Below, piece by piece: positions 21,305 to 33,947 of a stretch of DNA of 64,000 nucleotides; position 1 is the stretch's first letter, and every line of letters begins with the position of its first letter. This DNA is from Cordia subcordata (taxonomy: Eukaryota; Streptophyta; Magnoliopsida; Boraginales; Cordiaceae): contig JAPTOF010000001.1 in NCBI GenBank assembly GCA_028554755.1, positions 6,182,501 through 6,246,500 of the forward strand, in the 5' to 3' direction. Below the pieces are notes generated by a model. That model ran no database searches, had not been told where the DNA came from, and was given only the letters and a program-made list of their open reading frames with translations. The position numbers and the translations under genes were made by a program.

Positions 21305-24300
21305 TAATATTTTACGATTTGATAACGATAAGTGCTGCAAACTGTAGCTATTACATAAGTTTTTTCCTTTCATGCTTCTGGTGGCAATTTCCTTCTTTGT
21401 ATTTTTCTGTTTAGGCTTTCTCAGACTCAACTTGGGCTTGGGCTTGTATAGGCAGTTGGTGGTGTTGGGGGCATGTTCACTGGCATGTCCATTTTGTTTT
21501 TCAGTCCATTTGGTTTTGGCATGTAGGGTTTGGCTATACATGTATTTTGGGCTTGGCCCGTTCTACATAATTTCTGTTTGTCTTGATGCCCCACATTTGT
21601 AATTTCTATTTACTGCAAGTTTTTGTTTGACCAGAAAAAGAAAAATCTAATATAAAAATTTCACAATTACTTACTATGTATCACAAAATGTGGCTAATCT
21701 TTGACAAGTATCAAACAGTAAAATGTGAAAACTATGCATCCGTCCGTGATATTAATCACTTGTATATATAGGATTGGTTCCTATTTTAGGTATTGCTACA
21801 TACATGAATTCACAATATGATTTTGAGAAACATAAGTGATAATGGAACCATACCTATTTGAACTATTATTATGAAAAAAATAACTATTAATTAGTTTTGA
21901 CAAAGGTTTTTTTTTTTTTTTCCCTTTCTGAAGCCAATTGAAAACCAATTATTCTTGAACGGGTCACTCTTTTTCTATCATCATTCAAAAAAATCTAGAG
22001 TTATCAAAGAATGTCAAAAACAATCCAAAATCTAATAAACTTATTGATCTCATAATTTGTTAGCTAATTTGCACAAGTATTAACTACCTATAAATGTGTT
22101 TGATTTTAAAGCCCTTTCAGCTATACATAATCCTACACAATCATCCAAAAAAGGTCTCAAAGGACAAATCTTCAGAATAGGGCTATTTATCAAAGTAACA
22201 AATCATTATTTACATAACAATAATAGAGGTTAAAAGCAAGAGTGAAGACCTAACCATACGTATGAAATATTACTCTCAAACCCTCCAATATTCTAAAAGA
22301 CCCTCTCTCTAGCTGACAAGTAGGTGAGAACAGAACTGTAGTGAAGCTTCCTTAGTGAACATGCTTGCATGTGGATTTGTTTTGTAGCAAAAAGAAAGTG
22401 TGATGGTGATAGGCATAAGGTGAGCGCTTATGCCTAGCAAGTAGTGCCCCAGGGCTTTAGTTGGTGGCAGCAATCTTAGAGCATAGCAAATGGGCGCGGC
22501 CCCAAGACGCGACACTCGGACAATCCCCTTGCCTCCGGCGCCTATCCTGGACTTTTGTGGCCTCTCCCTATGCACTTTTTATTGTAGTCTACAAATTGGC
22601 TCTAGGTATGATTTTTAGTTTGCTAAGTTCAATGCAAAAAAGGTGGCTTGGACCCATTCTTGTTAGTAATATATTTTGACACTTTGGAAATTGAGATTAT
22701 TTTTTACAATAATATCTTTACCTCATATAAGACTTGATTGGAGAGGTTTAATTTTTTCTCTCTTTTTCTTTTTTTTTTTAATAAGACAAAGTCGTGTTAT
22801 ATTATAACTAGTATAAAACTCTTGTAATTCTTAGGGTGTGATGTAGTTTTATTTTATATTTTATATGATTTAAACAAGTTTATTGGTTTTAGTTAAAATT
22901 TTATCAATTTTTCGAAGGTAACATTTCTTTTCATCTAAAGATTTCTGAACTATTCGTATTAACCCTTAGTGTTACGTTTCATCTAGTTATGACAATATGT
23001 TTAGCTATTACATAAAAAGTTTGACTGTAATGGTTAAAGAACAAAATTTATGAAAGTTAAAAAACAACTAACGACATGTCATGTTTAAAAAAATAATACA
23101 TTTAAAATATTTTGAATATATATATATATATATATATATATTTGTATCATATAGTAAAAAAATAAAAAATAAAATAAAATAGAATGAGGGGATGCCATTA
23201 CTAAACTATTTTGTTGTGCATAAAGATTACTGAACGAGTTCGTCTTATCCTTATCTTTTCCTACAAGTACAAATAATTGTCATTGTATCAAGTCTAGTGT
23301 GTAGAAATCCATTGGCCGTTGAATGCAAAAAGGTTTAGATAGGGATTATAATTAATATAAATATTCTTTTCGTCTAGTCTCTAGAGTAATATATTTATAA
23401 TCCCATTTGATTTCTCTAAATGCTAGTATTCTACTCTCTCGTGTATGTGATTATGATCTCCACCAGAAAAAAAAAATTATTTGCTTATTGGAAAAGCCAA
23501 TTTCCCAATGGTTTGAGAATTTCTTTTTCAAAAGAAAAGGAGAAATTATTTGGGTTCTAGGGTAGATAATTAAATTTTATTGCTTCTGTCGGCGACCAAT
23601 CAGACATAGAAAATTAGTTAGTAATGAAAAAACATGATAGCATTTATCTAAAAATTTACCCTTGGGACTCCAATCTGTTTAGCCTTATAAGTTTCTTTCC
23701 GTCCCTAGCTACTTTCATTTTCAGAATAAGAAAGCAATTTATTTTCTCTGTACACACTTGTTGCAGCTCTTATAAAACAAGTCTCTAAATGATTAGGGCC
23801 CTCAAGCTCATAAGCAATAAAGTTTCAGGTGAGGGCCCATTTTTACTTGGATATTATAGTTTTCAAATTCAAATTTTTTGTGTGTATTTCTAAAATAAGG
23901 ATTTATTTTCGAGATTGAATGTTATCTTTTAAAACTCTACTCTTGATTTAATTTGTTGCTTCAAAAAATTAGTTTAAACCCAAACTATTATTTCGAAAAG
24001 AGTAGTGCGAAATTTTTTACTTACTACTCCATTTTTCCCTTGAACTTACACTTAATAACTCGAGGTAGAGCTCTTCTCTTTTTTCGATAAAGATGATTAT
24101 TGTAAACTATTGCTCCAAAGCAAGACGCTGGAAAGTCAAAACACTAGTTTATGAGACTCAACTTTCTGGTCCATAAATTATACTCATTAGTCATTGTTTT
24201 ATGCCCCATCTCTTTTTCGATCACTCTCTCATATTATAAATTTTAACTAGTTAAACCTACTTATAAGAAGGAAAATAAAATTTACTTATTTGATAAATTC

Positions 24301-24479
24301 TACTTATAAACTGGTAAAATTAACTTATAACAACTAAAAAAAAAAACATCGCTCCTAACTTTTTTTAACTTCTTGTAAATTATGAGAGTTGACCAAATAA
24401 AAATACATTCATGTCCCTTAAAAACACAAAATAACTATTCCTTGATTAATAAAATGTCATTTTTTAGTTATTTTAACAC
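21305..24479. other. Intergenic, repeat-rich, no gene seen
   Basis: AT-rich DNA with a (TA)n tract at about 23116-23142. A more GC-rich patch at 22430-22570 (GCGCGGCCCCAAGACGCGAC region) looks like part of a worn repeat, with ORFs on both strands but no recognisable domain. Nothing coding is supportable. Confidence 0.45.
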
Positions 24480-24642
24480 ATACAGCTTGCTTACAAGCAT
24501 ATATTACCAAATATGTTAATAACTTGTAAGCATATTTTATCCAAATACTTTTTTATTTATTTGTTATTTGTTTATAAGTATCAAAGACTACTTATAAACA
24601 TTAATTACTTATAAGCACTTTAAAAAAGCAAAGCCAAACACC
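24480..24642. mobile_element. Fragment related to MITE at 3469
   Basis: The right end AAGCAAAGCCAAACACCCT matches the right terminal inverted repeat of the element at 3469-3570, and the interior shares TATTTG...TTATAAGTA blocks. The left terminus is not recognisable. Confidence 0.45.
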
Positions 24643-25779
24643 CTCTAAGTCGTACATCAAGAAATGCTAAATGCTTCTTGAGGTAAATGTGTTGTCCCTA
24701 GCAAACAATGGGAGCATGTGCAGGGTGGGCTCACTGTTGCACTCAATATTACTTCAAAATCGTTCGAATTTATCAATTAATTCAAAATATTTAAATATTT
24801 ATAAATTATCTAAGATATTTCCACAAATATTGAATGGTTTATGAATATTTGAAGTTGTCTTTTCTTTAACTACTCTACACACAGATTAAAAATTTTAGAT
24901 GGATGATTTAGCTAATCAAGTAGAATTATATAAGTTCCACACACCTGATGATCCTTGGCTTTATGGGCTATTATGAGGTAGAAGTGTGAGGGCAAAGATT
25001 GTGTTGCCTTATGCCTATTTCTGAAGATTGAAAATGTTTATTAACGTAAATTTGGTTTTTCTTTTAACATTTGTATATACCTAAACATTTTAATCTACTT
25101 GATTAAATAATATATTGAGAATCTAATATCAAATCCGTTTTTTCTTTTAATTTGTTTGACAATTATGTTGCTTATTGTCCCTCCCTTATTTAATTGAGTT
25201 CTTTGTAAAACAATGCATTTTATCTTCCTTTTCCCATTGTGTTATTCAATTATAATTATCTCTGGTTTTTATTTTTTATTTTTTATACCATGTGTAAGGC
25301 TTTGGAACTATAATAAAAATGGCCGTTGCAACCCAAAATATAATTTTTCTTTTTGGATATGCAAGTAGTGTCAATTTTATTTTTCATTCAAAATATTTAC
25401 AATTGGGGCATTAAAAATCACGTATGTAAATCAAAAGACTTGAAACCTATTCAAATATAGTGTTTAAATTCCAATCATTACAGATGAGGTGATTCAAGAA
25501 AACAAAGGAGTTACAAAAATATAGTTTTTCAAATGGTAACCCATTACAATGCTATTACGTATCATTAATACATAATCTTATAATAATATTATCATCAAAC
25601 TTTATTAAAAATTTAACCTTTTTAAGAAACGTATCTTATAAAATATACAATTTGAAATCCCCAAAAATTTCGCAAGTAGATACCCAATAAATTTAAGAAG
25701 ATTCGGACTTTCTAGGATTTGGGCACGACCAACCACACACCCAAACCCACTTTTTCACTTTCCACTGTCCTAAAAACTC
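24643..25779. other. Intergenic and RopGEF upstream region
   Basis: AT-rich. The last 100 bases become pyrimidine-rich (TCTCTCTCCTTTTGCCC), as expected near the start of a plant transcript. No gene is seen. Confidence 0.45.
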
Positions 25780-26128
25780 CGCTCCCGTCTGCAAATGTCT
25801 CTCTCCTTTTGCCCAATAAATTTGCTCACTCCTAAATTCTCTCTTTCTTGCACCCCATTCTTCACACACTTCCAGCAATTCATCTATCTCTCTCTAGTGT
25901 GTGTGTTTTACGTGTTGCGTGTGTCAGTTCTGAAGTCGCCAGTAAATATTAATTTTGAATTCAATACCCTCTTCTATTTTGAGTGACTGTTTCCTCACCA
26001 CTGCCATCTTTTCTTGACTTTCTCATTTCACATTCATAACCACAACCCCCCCCCCCCGCCACCACACCCCCCACGCCACCAAAAACAAAAACCAAACAGA
26101 AAGTAAAAAGATCAGAAGGACCATCAGG
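25780..26128 (+). other. Probable 5' UTR exon of RopGEF
   Basis: CT- and C-rich sequence with little coding potential ends CATCAGG before GTGAGT, a strong donor at 26129. The next candidate exon starts at 27769 after TGCTTGTAG. This would give a leader intron of about 1.6 kb. Transcript evidence is lacking, so the start and the exon itself are inferred. Confidence 0.4.
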
Positions 26129-27795
26129 GTGAGTATTGATGAAATGCAGCTTCTGAAGAACAGAAGATATTGATTTTTCTTTTTGTTTTTTTCAAGAGTC
26201 AAGATATTAACAAGATTATATATATTCTGCTAGAGCTTCTTGATCAATCACATTTAAGGTTTGTTACTGTTTCTTGTTTCAATTCTTCTCATCAACATTT
26301 CCTCCTCTTCTTCTGCTTCTGCTGTTGCTGGTGATGATCTTTGTTACGTTATAACTGTACTTAGACAGTGGGCCGAACTACATTAAAAATATCATGTGTT
26401 TTTGGTGTGTGTTTTCCGCTATGCATTGTCGTTGACGTGCGTGTGTCCTCATTTTCCCAGTAGTAACCTCCTGCATATCAAGATTTTGATCAATCCATTT
26501 TGATTCTAAGCTCAATCACCCCTTCTTTAGTTTCTTTTTTTTTTCCCTTGGTTTTTTGGATTCATAACATCGTGGGAGTTTTGTGTATCTGAGTTGTCTT
26601 CTAGATCAAGTAAAGACTCTAAGACATATATACGGTGTGTCGAAGATCTTCATTTTTTTCTCCATTTTGCATTTTCCAGAGTGATGCTAATACATGTTTC
26701 TGATTTTAATTTTTTTAAAAAATCTTTTTGTTGTTACTTTTATTATGTGTTATTAATTTTTCAATTATTATCGTTTTGGAAGCGTGCCTTTTCTAGTACT
26801 TTTCGTCGTATTCATACTTTAATTTCTTTCTTTTCTTGCGGCCAAAGATGTGTAAAAGCCACGTTAAGAAAATGAATCTAACTCACTGACACATAACAAA
26901 AGAGTCTCTCTTTTGCTGAAAAAGTCGTTTAATTACATCAAACATTTTCTTTCTTCTTTCTTTCTTGAACTTTTCTTCAATGATGAACAGTCTTTTTGGC
27001 TAATGATCATATCTCATTAAACACCTAGTCAACCCAGATTTGCTAGTGAATTGGGACCACTACATGATTTTTAAGTTCTGTTTCGGCATTTTTAAGTAGA
27101 CAGGTCTCAAAAGTTGGACCGTAACGTTCCCCTTACGTGGTGTAAGGGACCAGAACACCGAATTTTTCTTGTAAGTAGGTGCCAGAAATATGAACGGAGC
27201 ACGTTACGAAAGAATTCAAATACGCGTATAATACGTTTTTGGGCCAAAATTTGTTTCTAATAGAATTGTGATACTGATTGGACCAGTTTGGAAGGTTGTC
27301 CTTTTCTGTGGATTTATGTTAATTACATTGTAAATCGTCATTTCTCTAATTAGCATGTATTTATTTCGAGATAATTATAATTTAATTACATGTCTTCTTT
27401 TGTGAGGGCAAGCATGCATTTATTGCCATAGCATTTATTTTCTTCAAGTTATTGCAGGGTTAGCTAGCTTCACCACTAGGTAGACAAAAAAAAAAAAAAA
27501 AAGTAAGTAACAGCCAATGCAGTAGAGTAAGAATCTTTTCTTGGATTCACATATTAATTATTCTATTCAATAAACATGGGGTAGTTGATGAATAATGCAA
27601 TAGTAGTATTTAGTATGATTCCTTAGGCAAATTCGACTCTCCGACGTGGAGCAAGTAGTTTGAAACTAAGAACAAAGAGTTTAGTGAGTGATTTGAAACT
27701 TCGTACACACCTAATCATACAGTTTACCTTGGTGAAATTATTAGCAGTTGCTTGGTTTTTGCTTGTAGGGTCGAGAGTAATTGGGGAGTATCATA

Positions 27796-30700
27796 ATGAT
27801 CATGAGGAGGAGACTAGCATGTTGTACAAGAGACAGAGAAGTCAGCCTGGACTTTGATGAACAAGACAGTAAGTTGGTCCTCCTCCTCCATTGTTGCACT
27901 AATGGTTTTTCCCGTGACTACGTCGAAAACTTCCGTAATTTCTGGGTCTTAGTTGCCATGTTTGTGGGCCACGCATTAAATAATATATTTGAGCATCTCA
28001 TGATCATTATTTAAGGTACCATGATAATACCGTTCATAAGTGAGGTTAAATCTGATGAGTTTGCTTTTCACTTGATGCTCTTGATCACACATTGTAGGAG
28101 ACAATTAAGAGTATCAAGTTAGTCAAAGGTTTCTGGTGCTTTAGGTGAAACGAAGGGAAAATATCGAGTTCAATCTTCTGGTTTCCGTTTGTTGTTTCTC
28201 GCTTCGTTAACTATATCTTCGGCGCATTCACACTTTCGTTGGATATGATATAACTCCCGATTATTCTTTGGTAGAACGTGTGGAAGTAACAGAACCATAC
28301 ATTTTCCATTTGCGATGTATAAATTTCTGACCTTTACCTAATAGAATAAACGTATTTTCATTTGGTTTGGTTAATTTGACGTATGGGTTTGGGCTGATCT
28401 ATCTTAGTCATGCTCTGGACATACAAGCTCCATGTTAGGTCCCATGATTTGAAATTTGATTAATCACTGGCACATAGTTGCAGATGCGTGGACAAATTTG
28501 CAAGGAAATTATTTATTGTGATAGGCAGAGATGGTGGACCATATTACTACTGCTTTTTTATATTTAAAAGCACCAGTCACGTTTCATGGAATAGTGAAGA
28601 TTGTAATATGGGGTCACAGAAGTCAATGTCTAGATGACTTTTCTAAAAGTTAAATTATTTTTCTGTTTGGATCAGTCTCTACTAAATTATTCTCTTCCTG
28701 GTCCCATTAAGGGATAACTTTTGTTTCTTATTCTTTTTTTTTTTTTTTTAAATTTACTTTTAATATTGATGTTGCAATACTGGATCCTAGATCAAGAGAT
28801 CCATTTTTGTAGATCTGGAGCATAAAGCTAATCATTTGCCAATTATTTGGTTGTGGCCCTTAAGTAACTGAATCAAACCAAACCAAATGAAATGAGCATT
28901 CTGGTAATAGTATGTATTGTTTGGAATTGCTCTTATTACAATAAATTAGACAACAAAATGCACGTAAAAGATTGATAATACCCCCAGCATTTCTCGCGTA
29001 ACTATGTCTAAATGGAGTGAAGAAAATGAATTGCTTATGACGTTTTAAATCTTGTTTGTTAAGTTATACAAGTTTGCAAGAATTGGAAGGTTCTTCACTA
29101 AAAGTATAGTGATCATCCTTATCAGTATTCCTGAATGGTTGGCTTTGTAAGTAGTTTTCAGGAGTTGATTTGGTCGTGGTTTCTCATACGGTTCACTTTT
29201 CCGTAGATCGATGTCTCTTGTAGCAGCAGAAATTAATTCAGACGAAAAATTTCAGGAATTATGACATATAATGGCCTCGAGAGCTGCATTCTTGACAGTC
29301 GCTCATATGACAATGGTAGTGGAACTAGCAGAGGAGACGGCTGTGCGACTGACTCTTTTGATGAAGATGCCTCGAGCTGCTGTTCCAGTAATAATGCTTT
29401 TGGATCTGTCTCCACGCATTGGACCGTAATGAAAAGGGACAACGGGGAAACGGATGAGTGGGAGTTTTCAAGCCCTCAGCACCTTTACGTCAAAGAAAAA
29501 CTGGCTTATAAAACTAGTGTTCCAGATGTAGACCAAATGAAAGAAAAATTTGCAAAGCTGTTGCTGGGAGATGATGTTACAGGAGGGGCCAAGGGTACAT
29601 CAACTGCATTAGCATTGTCCAACAGCATAACAAATCTAGCAGGTAAGACATATTTTAACCTTTATGTCTGTAGAGGACATGGCTAAACCAATACATGCAT
29701 TTGCTTCATGCTTCTACTCTATGACATGAGATACACTGCAATATCTGGAGGAGCTAGTTTTTCACATAATGAGGCTTAACATGATCAACAATGCAGACAT
29801 GTCGTGTTGATGCCGGAGATGCATGAAAATAAGTTAATAAATGATGAAATTCTATCCTCGTGCCATATCTCAAGACTGGTTCACCAGGGCAAAGCGTCTT
29901 TCAAATATTTTTGACAGGGCTTATGAGGAGACATGCAAGCATCTCATCAAGAAGGAATTATGCATAGCCTTTAATTTGATTGTTTGGCATAGTAATTCTT
30001 TTAGCCTTCTTGAACTTTTTGTCTTCATTACTCACTGCCTAGCTTTGTTATTTAATTCTCCCAATTTGAAGTGAATTGACTCGATTTGTAGCATCTGTTT
30101 TTGGTGAGCTGTGGAAATTGGAGCCACTGTCTGAGGATAGGAAGAGCAAATGGCGAAGAGAAATGGACTGGATGCTCTCTCCAACCAACTACATGGTTGA
30201 GCTGGTTCCTGCTAAACAAAATGGCAGCAATGGCAGGACGCTGGAGGTACTGTTTAGTCTGATCTTTTCGTTGGATTCTTTTTCACTGCGTGAGCCATGG
30301 TACATGAACTTGATCCTTGTTGAAACAGATTATGACTCCAAAAGTTCGTGCAGACATCCATATCAATCTGCCAGCACTTCAAAAGCTTGATTCAATGCTT
30401 ATTGTAGGTGGTTTCTATATTCATATCAAATAAGAAAAAAATTTCTTTCTCCATTGAAATATCAATGCTAATTTATCATGTTGCATCATTTTTGGTTCCA
30501 CAGGGAACACTGGACTCAATGGTTAACACTGAGTTCTGGTATGCGGAAGTGGGTAGCCGAGCAGAAGGAAGAAGCTGGAACGGAGGACAGAGTAAAAGGT
30601 GGTGGCTTCCCTATCCCCGGGTACCCACAGTGGGACTTTCCGATGGTGAAAGAAAGAAATTGCTAAATCAGGGTAAATTGGTTCACCAAGTTTTCAAGGC

Positions 30701-32160
30701 TGCCAAATCGATCAATGAGAATGTTTTGCTTCAAATGCCTATCCCAGATATTATCAGGGATGCACTTCCAAAGGCAAGAAAGCTTTCTGCTTGTCAAATT
30801 ATTTACCTGTTCTTCATGTCATAGATGAAATCTTCTTATCAAAGTTATAGTGCATTTTGATATCATACTTAGTGAAACGATTATTGCATATAGCTTTCTT
30901 TTGAGTTAATCATGCTCAGAAGTAACTATTTGCTTGCAAAAGAACTACAAAAGTCATTAAATCATGCCATTAAACCTTAGATATCAACAGTTAGGTGAGA
31001 TAAAAGAAGAAATCAATCACCTTTGGTAAAAATAAAATAGCTTCAACTTTGATATAACATTTAACATTTCCTTGAACTATTTTCTAGTTTGCTTATAGAT
31101 ACATGTCCGTTAAATACTTTCAAGTTGATCATTTTCGTCTGATGCAAGGTATGGGTAGTATTCAGAATGGGTGTTTGTTGCCACTTTCAGAGTCTTAACT
31201 ATTTTTCTGTATTTCTCCAATGCAGTCTGGAAAGGCAAGCCTTGGAGAAGAACTTTACAAAGTCTTGACTTCTGACACAATCTCTCCCGAGGATGTGGTC
31301 GCTTCGCTTCGCTTAAAATCCGAGAATAGTGCCCTTGAAACCATCAACAGATTGGAAACTGCAATATTTTCATGGAAAGAGAAAATCACGGAACAGAACA
31401 CTGGCAAATCCCCAGTTCGAACGTCATGGTCTTTTATAAAAGATCCCATGTCTGAGCTTGATAAGATGGAATATTCGTTGCAACGTGCCGAAGCCACGCT
31501 GCAGCTGCTCAAGGCCAAATATCCAAATCTTCCCCAGACATTCCTTGAAGTTGTAAAGGTCCAGTATGGCAAGGTATGTGTGGTATGAGTTAGTTCTTAC
31601 TCATCCAAAATAATCGAAGAGAAGAATTGCAGGATTCTAACGTTTTATGATTTGATAATCTTGTCAACACATTCAAATTCATCTCGCTTTCATGCCCATA
31701 ACTTGCTTCCTTGCTTCCGTTGTGACATCAAACTTCTCTCCTTCCTGAGCTAATCTATTGGCAACTCATTTAGGATGTGGGGCACTCGATTCTGGAAGCA
31801 TACTCTCGTGTCCTTGCAAATTTGGCATACAGCATAATCTCCAGGATTGGAGATATTCTGCAAGAAGATGCCTTGAGCAATCCAAATTCACCTGCAGTGA
31901 CATGTCAGGTTCCGGGACTGAGCATTCCTGGCATCACTGACAGCCCAAAGCTTGATCGCGTCAGGCACTCTCTTATTGATCGAATGAATAAAGTTGGTGG
32001 ACGTTGCAAGGTCTCCCAAGGAAGTGATGCAGCTGACACAGAAACCATATATGATGAACACCGAATGAGTTCTGTGGCAGCAACACCAAGCCGTAGTAGT
32101 CGAGTGTGGTGCATTGGCAGGGAGGCCTGTCACAGTACGTCCACTACTAATTCCCCTTGA
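27796..32160 (+). CDS. Rop guanine nucleotide exchange factor (PRONE domain)
   Basis: Activates plant Rho-type (ROP/RAC) GTPases at the plasma membrane by exchanging GDP for GTP, steering polar growth and receptor-kinase signalling. Coding exons: 27796-27868, 29256-29642, 30092-30246, 30329-30403, 30504-30773, 31226-31573, 31774-32160; all phases agree and give 564 residues. The PRONE domain runs from about residue 113 ([18 protein letters not shown]) through [52 protein letters not shown] and [12 protein letters not shown] to about residue 480. The start at 27796 follows an in-frame stop in the same exon, and the exon joins [13 protein letters not shown] in frame. Starting at 29261 would also work, giving 538 residues. 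Intron 5 has a GC donor (AAG|GCAAG). The variable N and C tails are expected to be regulatory. Subfamily is not assigned. Convergent with the DUF1350 gene. Confidence 0.95.
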
Positions 32161-33947
32161 TAAGCCTTTCCTGTAATATAGTGATATAAGTATGTATATA
32201 TAAGACTACTTCAACTTGAGTTTTTGTTATGAGGTTATTTGTCATAACCATTTGAATGCAATGTTTCTGCAAGTGCTTCTGAAACATTTATTATAGGGAT
32301 AAATCAGAGCCTTTTGATTGCAGTAAGCAGAGAAATAATATTCTATGTACTGTTTTATCACAGCAACACCGCCACCCCTGCCACCCCACCCCAAAAACAC
32401 GGCCCGGCCGCAGGCTGGGACTTGTGGGTTTACTCAGGTGCCACTGGGCCAAAGAATTTTTCCGTATTCTTGAATATAATTACTGAGCACCTCGTGCATC
32501 TGCAATTACTTGCACATATGAGAGAAGCATAACTGTGAGGTCTATAGACTTGGTTGCAACCAATTAATGGCAATCAATAAGATGTCTGCAGTTAAAGCTA
32601 ATGCCATTATTTAGTTAACAGAAGGTTGATATATTTGATATCTATACATCACCCAGGCATGATGCCTCTTGCTCAATTGCACCTGTTGAACATAATATCG
32701 GTGATACAAATTTCTTTGGTGGAGTATGTTATACTTAAATATGATTATACAAGTATTTTTGTTAATAGACCCCAGAGGGATCATTCGACGTGTACATTTT
32801 AGCCTACCTAAAGATGACAGGTATGGAGTCACTCACGTCTCTTAACGGTTGTGAATTAATTCAATTATGATTAGATAATATGAATAGTTCATAACCGTTA
32901 AATCCCGTTCATAACTTTTATGATGCTGTAATGAAATCTTCACTCAAAACTGACACAACAACAATTGCTCTCCAGGAGCTTGTAAACCACTATCCTAGTA
33001 ACCACCATTATTTGGTATTGATGAAATCATCCGGTGATTCTCTTTGATATCCTATTGTGCAACCCAAGACCCTGAACCCTTACTGCAAAGTTTTCTGGTC
33101 AATTACAGCCTAGGCTTATTAATTCAGAACTGTAAGCCTGCAAGTGCAAGAAGGATAACTTATCAAGCTTAATATCAACTCAACCAGGCAGATGAGGCGA
33201 GATGCATATGACTACATCATAGTTTGCTTAAAACTTCTTGAATATTTGTCTTTCAATACCTGTTTATCAAGCTTAATATAGCTAAAAATCGAAAAGCGTC
33301 AGGTTATGGATAATTTACCCAATTTCAAATGCCTTCTACAGCAAATTTCGTATATTTCGATAAATATAGCCGACTTGACCTTTTTAAGTCAAAACTGGCT
33401 TTGTTTGAGACGTCATTCGGTATTGCTTTTTCATTGTCAGAAAATAATCCTGGAAACTTATTACATTATAGGAAAAGCTATCAATTATGTATGTCAAGAG
33501 AAGGCAAAATTAATACTCAGAAGATATAGCACATAAAAGTCAATTTTACCAGAAAAAAGTCAAATTGCACCAAGTTATGAGGAGTAAAAATGAAGAATCC
33601 CTTCAGCCTGCAGAAATCAGCATGCAAAAGTAACACTATCCAGAAAAAAGAAATGAGAAAATGAATTATGACACACTCATTGCTATTACACTGTAATAAC
33701 AAATATTCTTATTTGATAATCTTATATAGTATGTATAAATCACAAAGGATGGTGCTTAATCCTTGTGTGACAAATTATGTACAACCGTGTAATTAGTTTG
33801 TCTTGTTGCAGCCCGATTCCAGTTTTTTACTATAGTATACACATCTGTGAACTGAATCCAAAATCCATTTAGTGGTGTGATTATTTGAAAGAGGACAATA
33901 GGAAAACACCTGCAGTTTTAGTCAATGCCAAAATGGGTTGGTTGAAA
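32161..33947. other. Convergent intergenic region, RopGEF and DUF1350 3' ends
   Basis: Contains the 3' UTRs of both flanking genes. A GC-rich patch at 32375-32445 (CCGCCACCCCTGCCACC, CGGCCCGGCCGCAGGC) stands out from the AT-rich surroundings. No additional gene is seen. Confidence 0.5.

Noticed and set aside
22309..22679. Overlapping ORFs on both strands in a GC-rich patch
   Set aside because: No recognisable domain, no splice context, and it resembles a worn repeat.
27660..27857. Possible upstream ORF with a hydrophobic stretch before RopGEF
   Set aside because: It lacks an ATG start and its frame differs from that of the RopGEF exon at 27796, which joins the main exon in phase.
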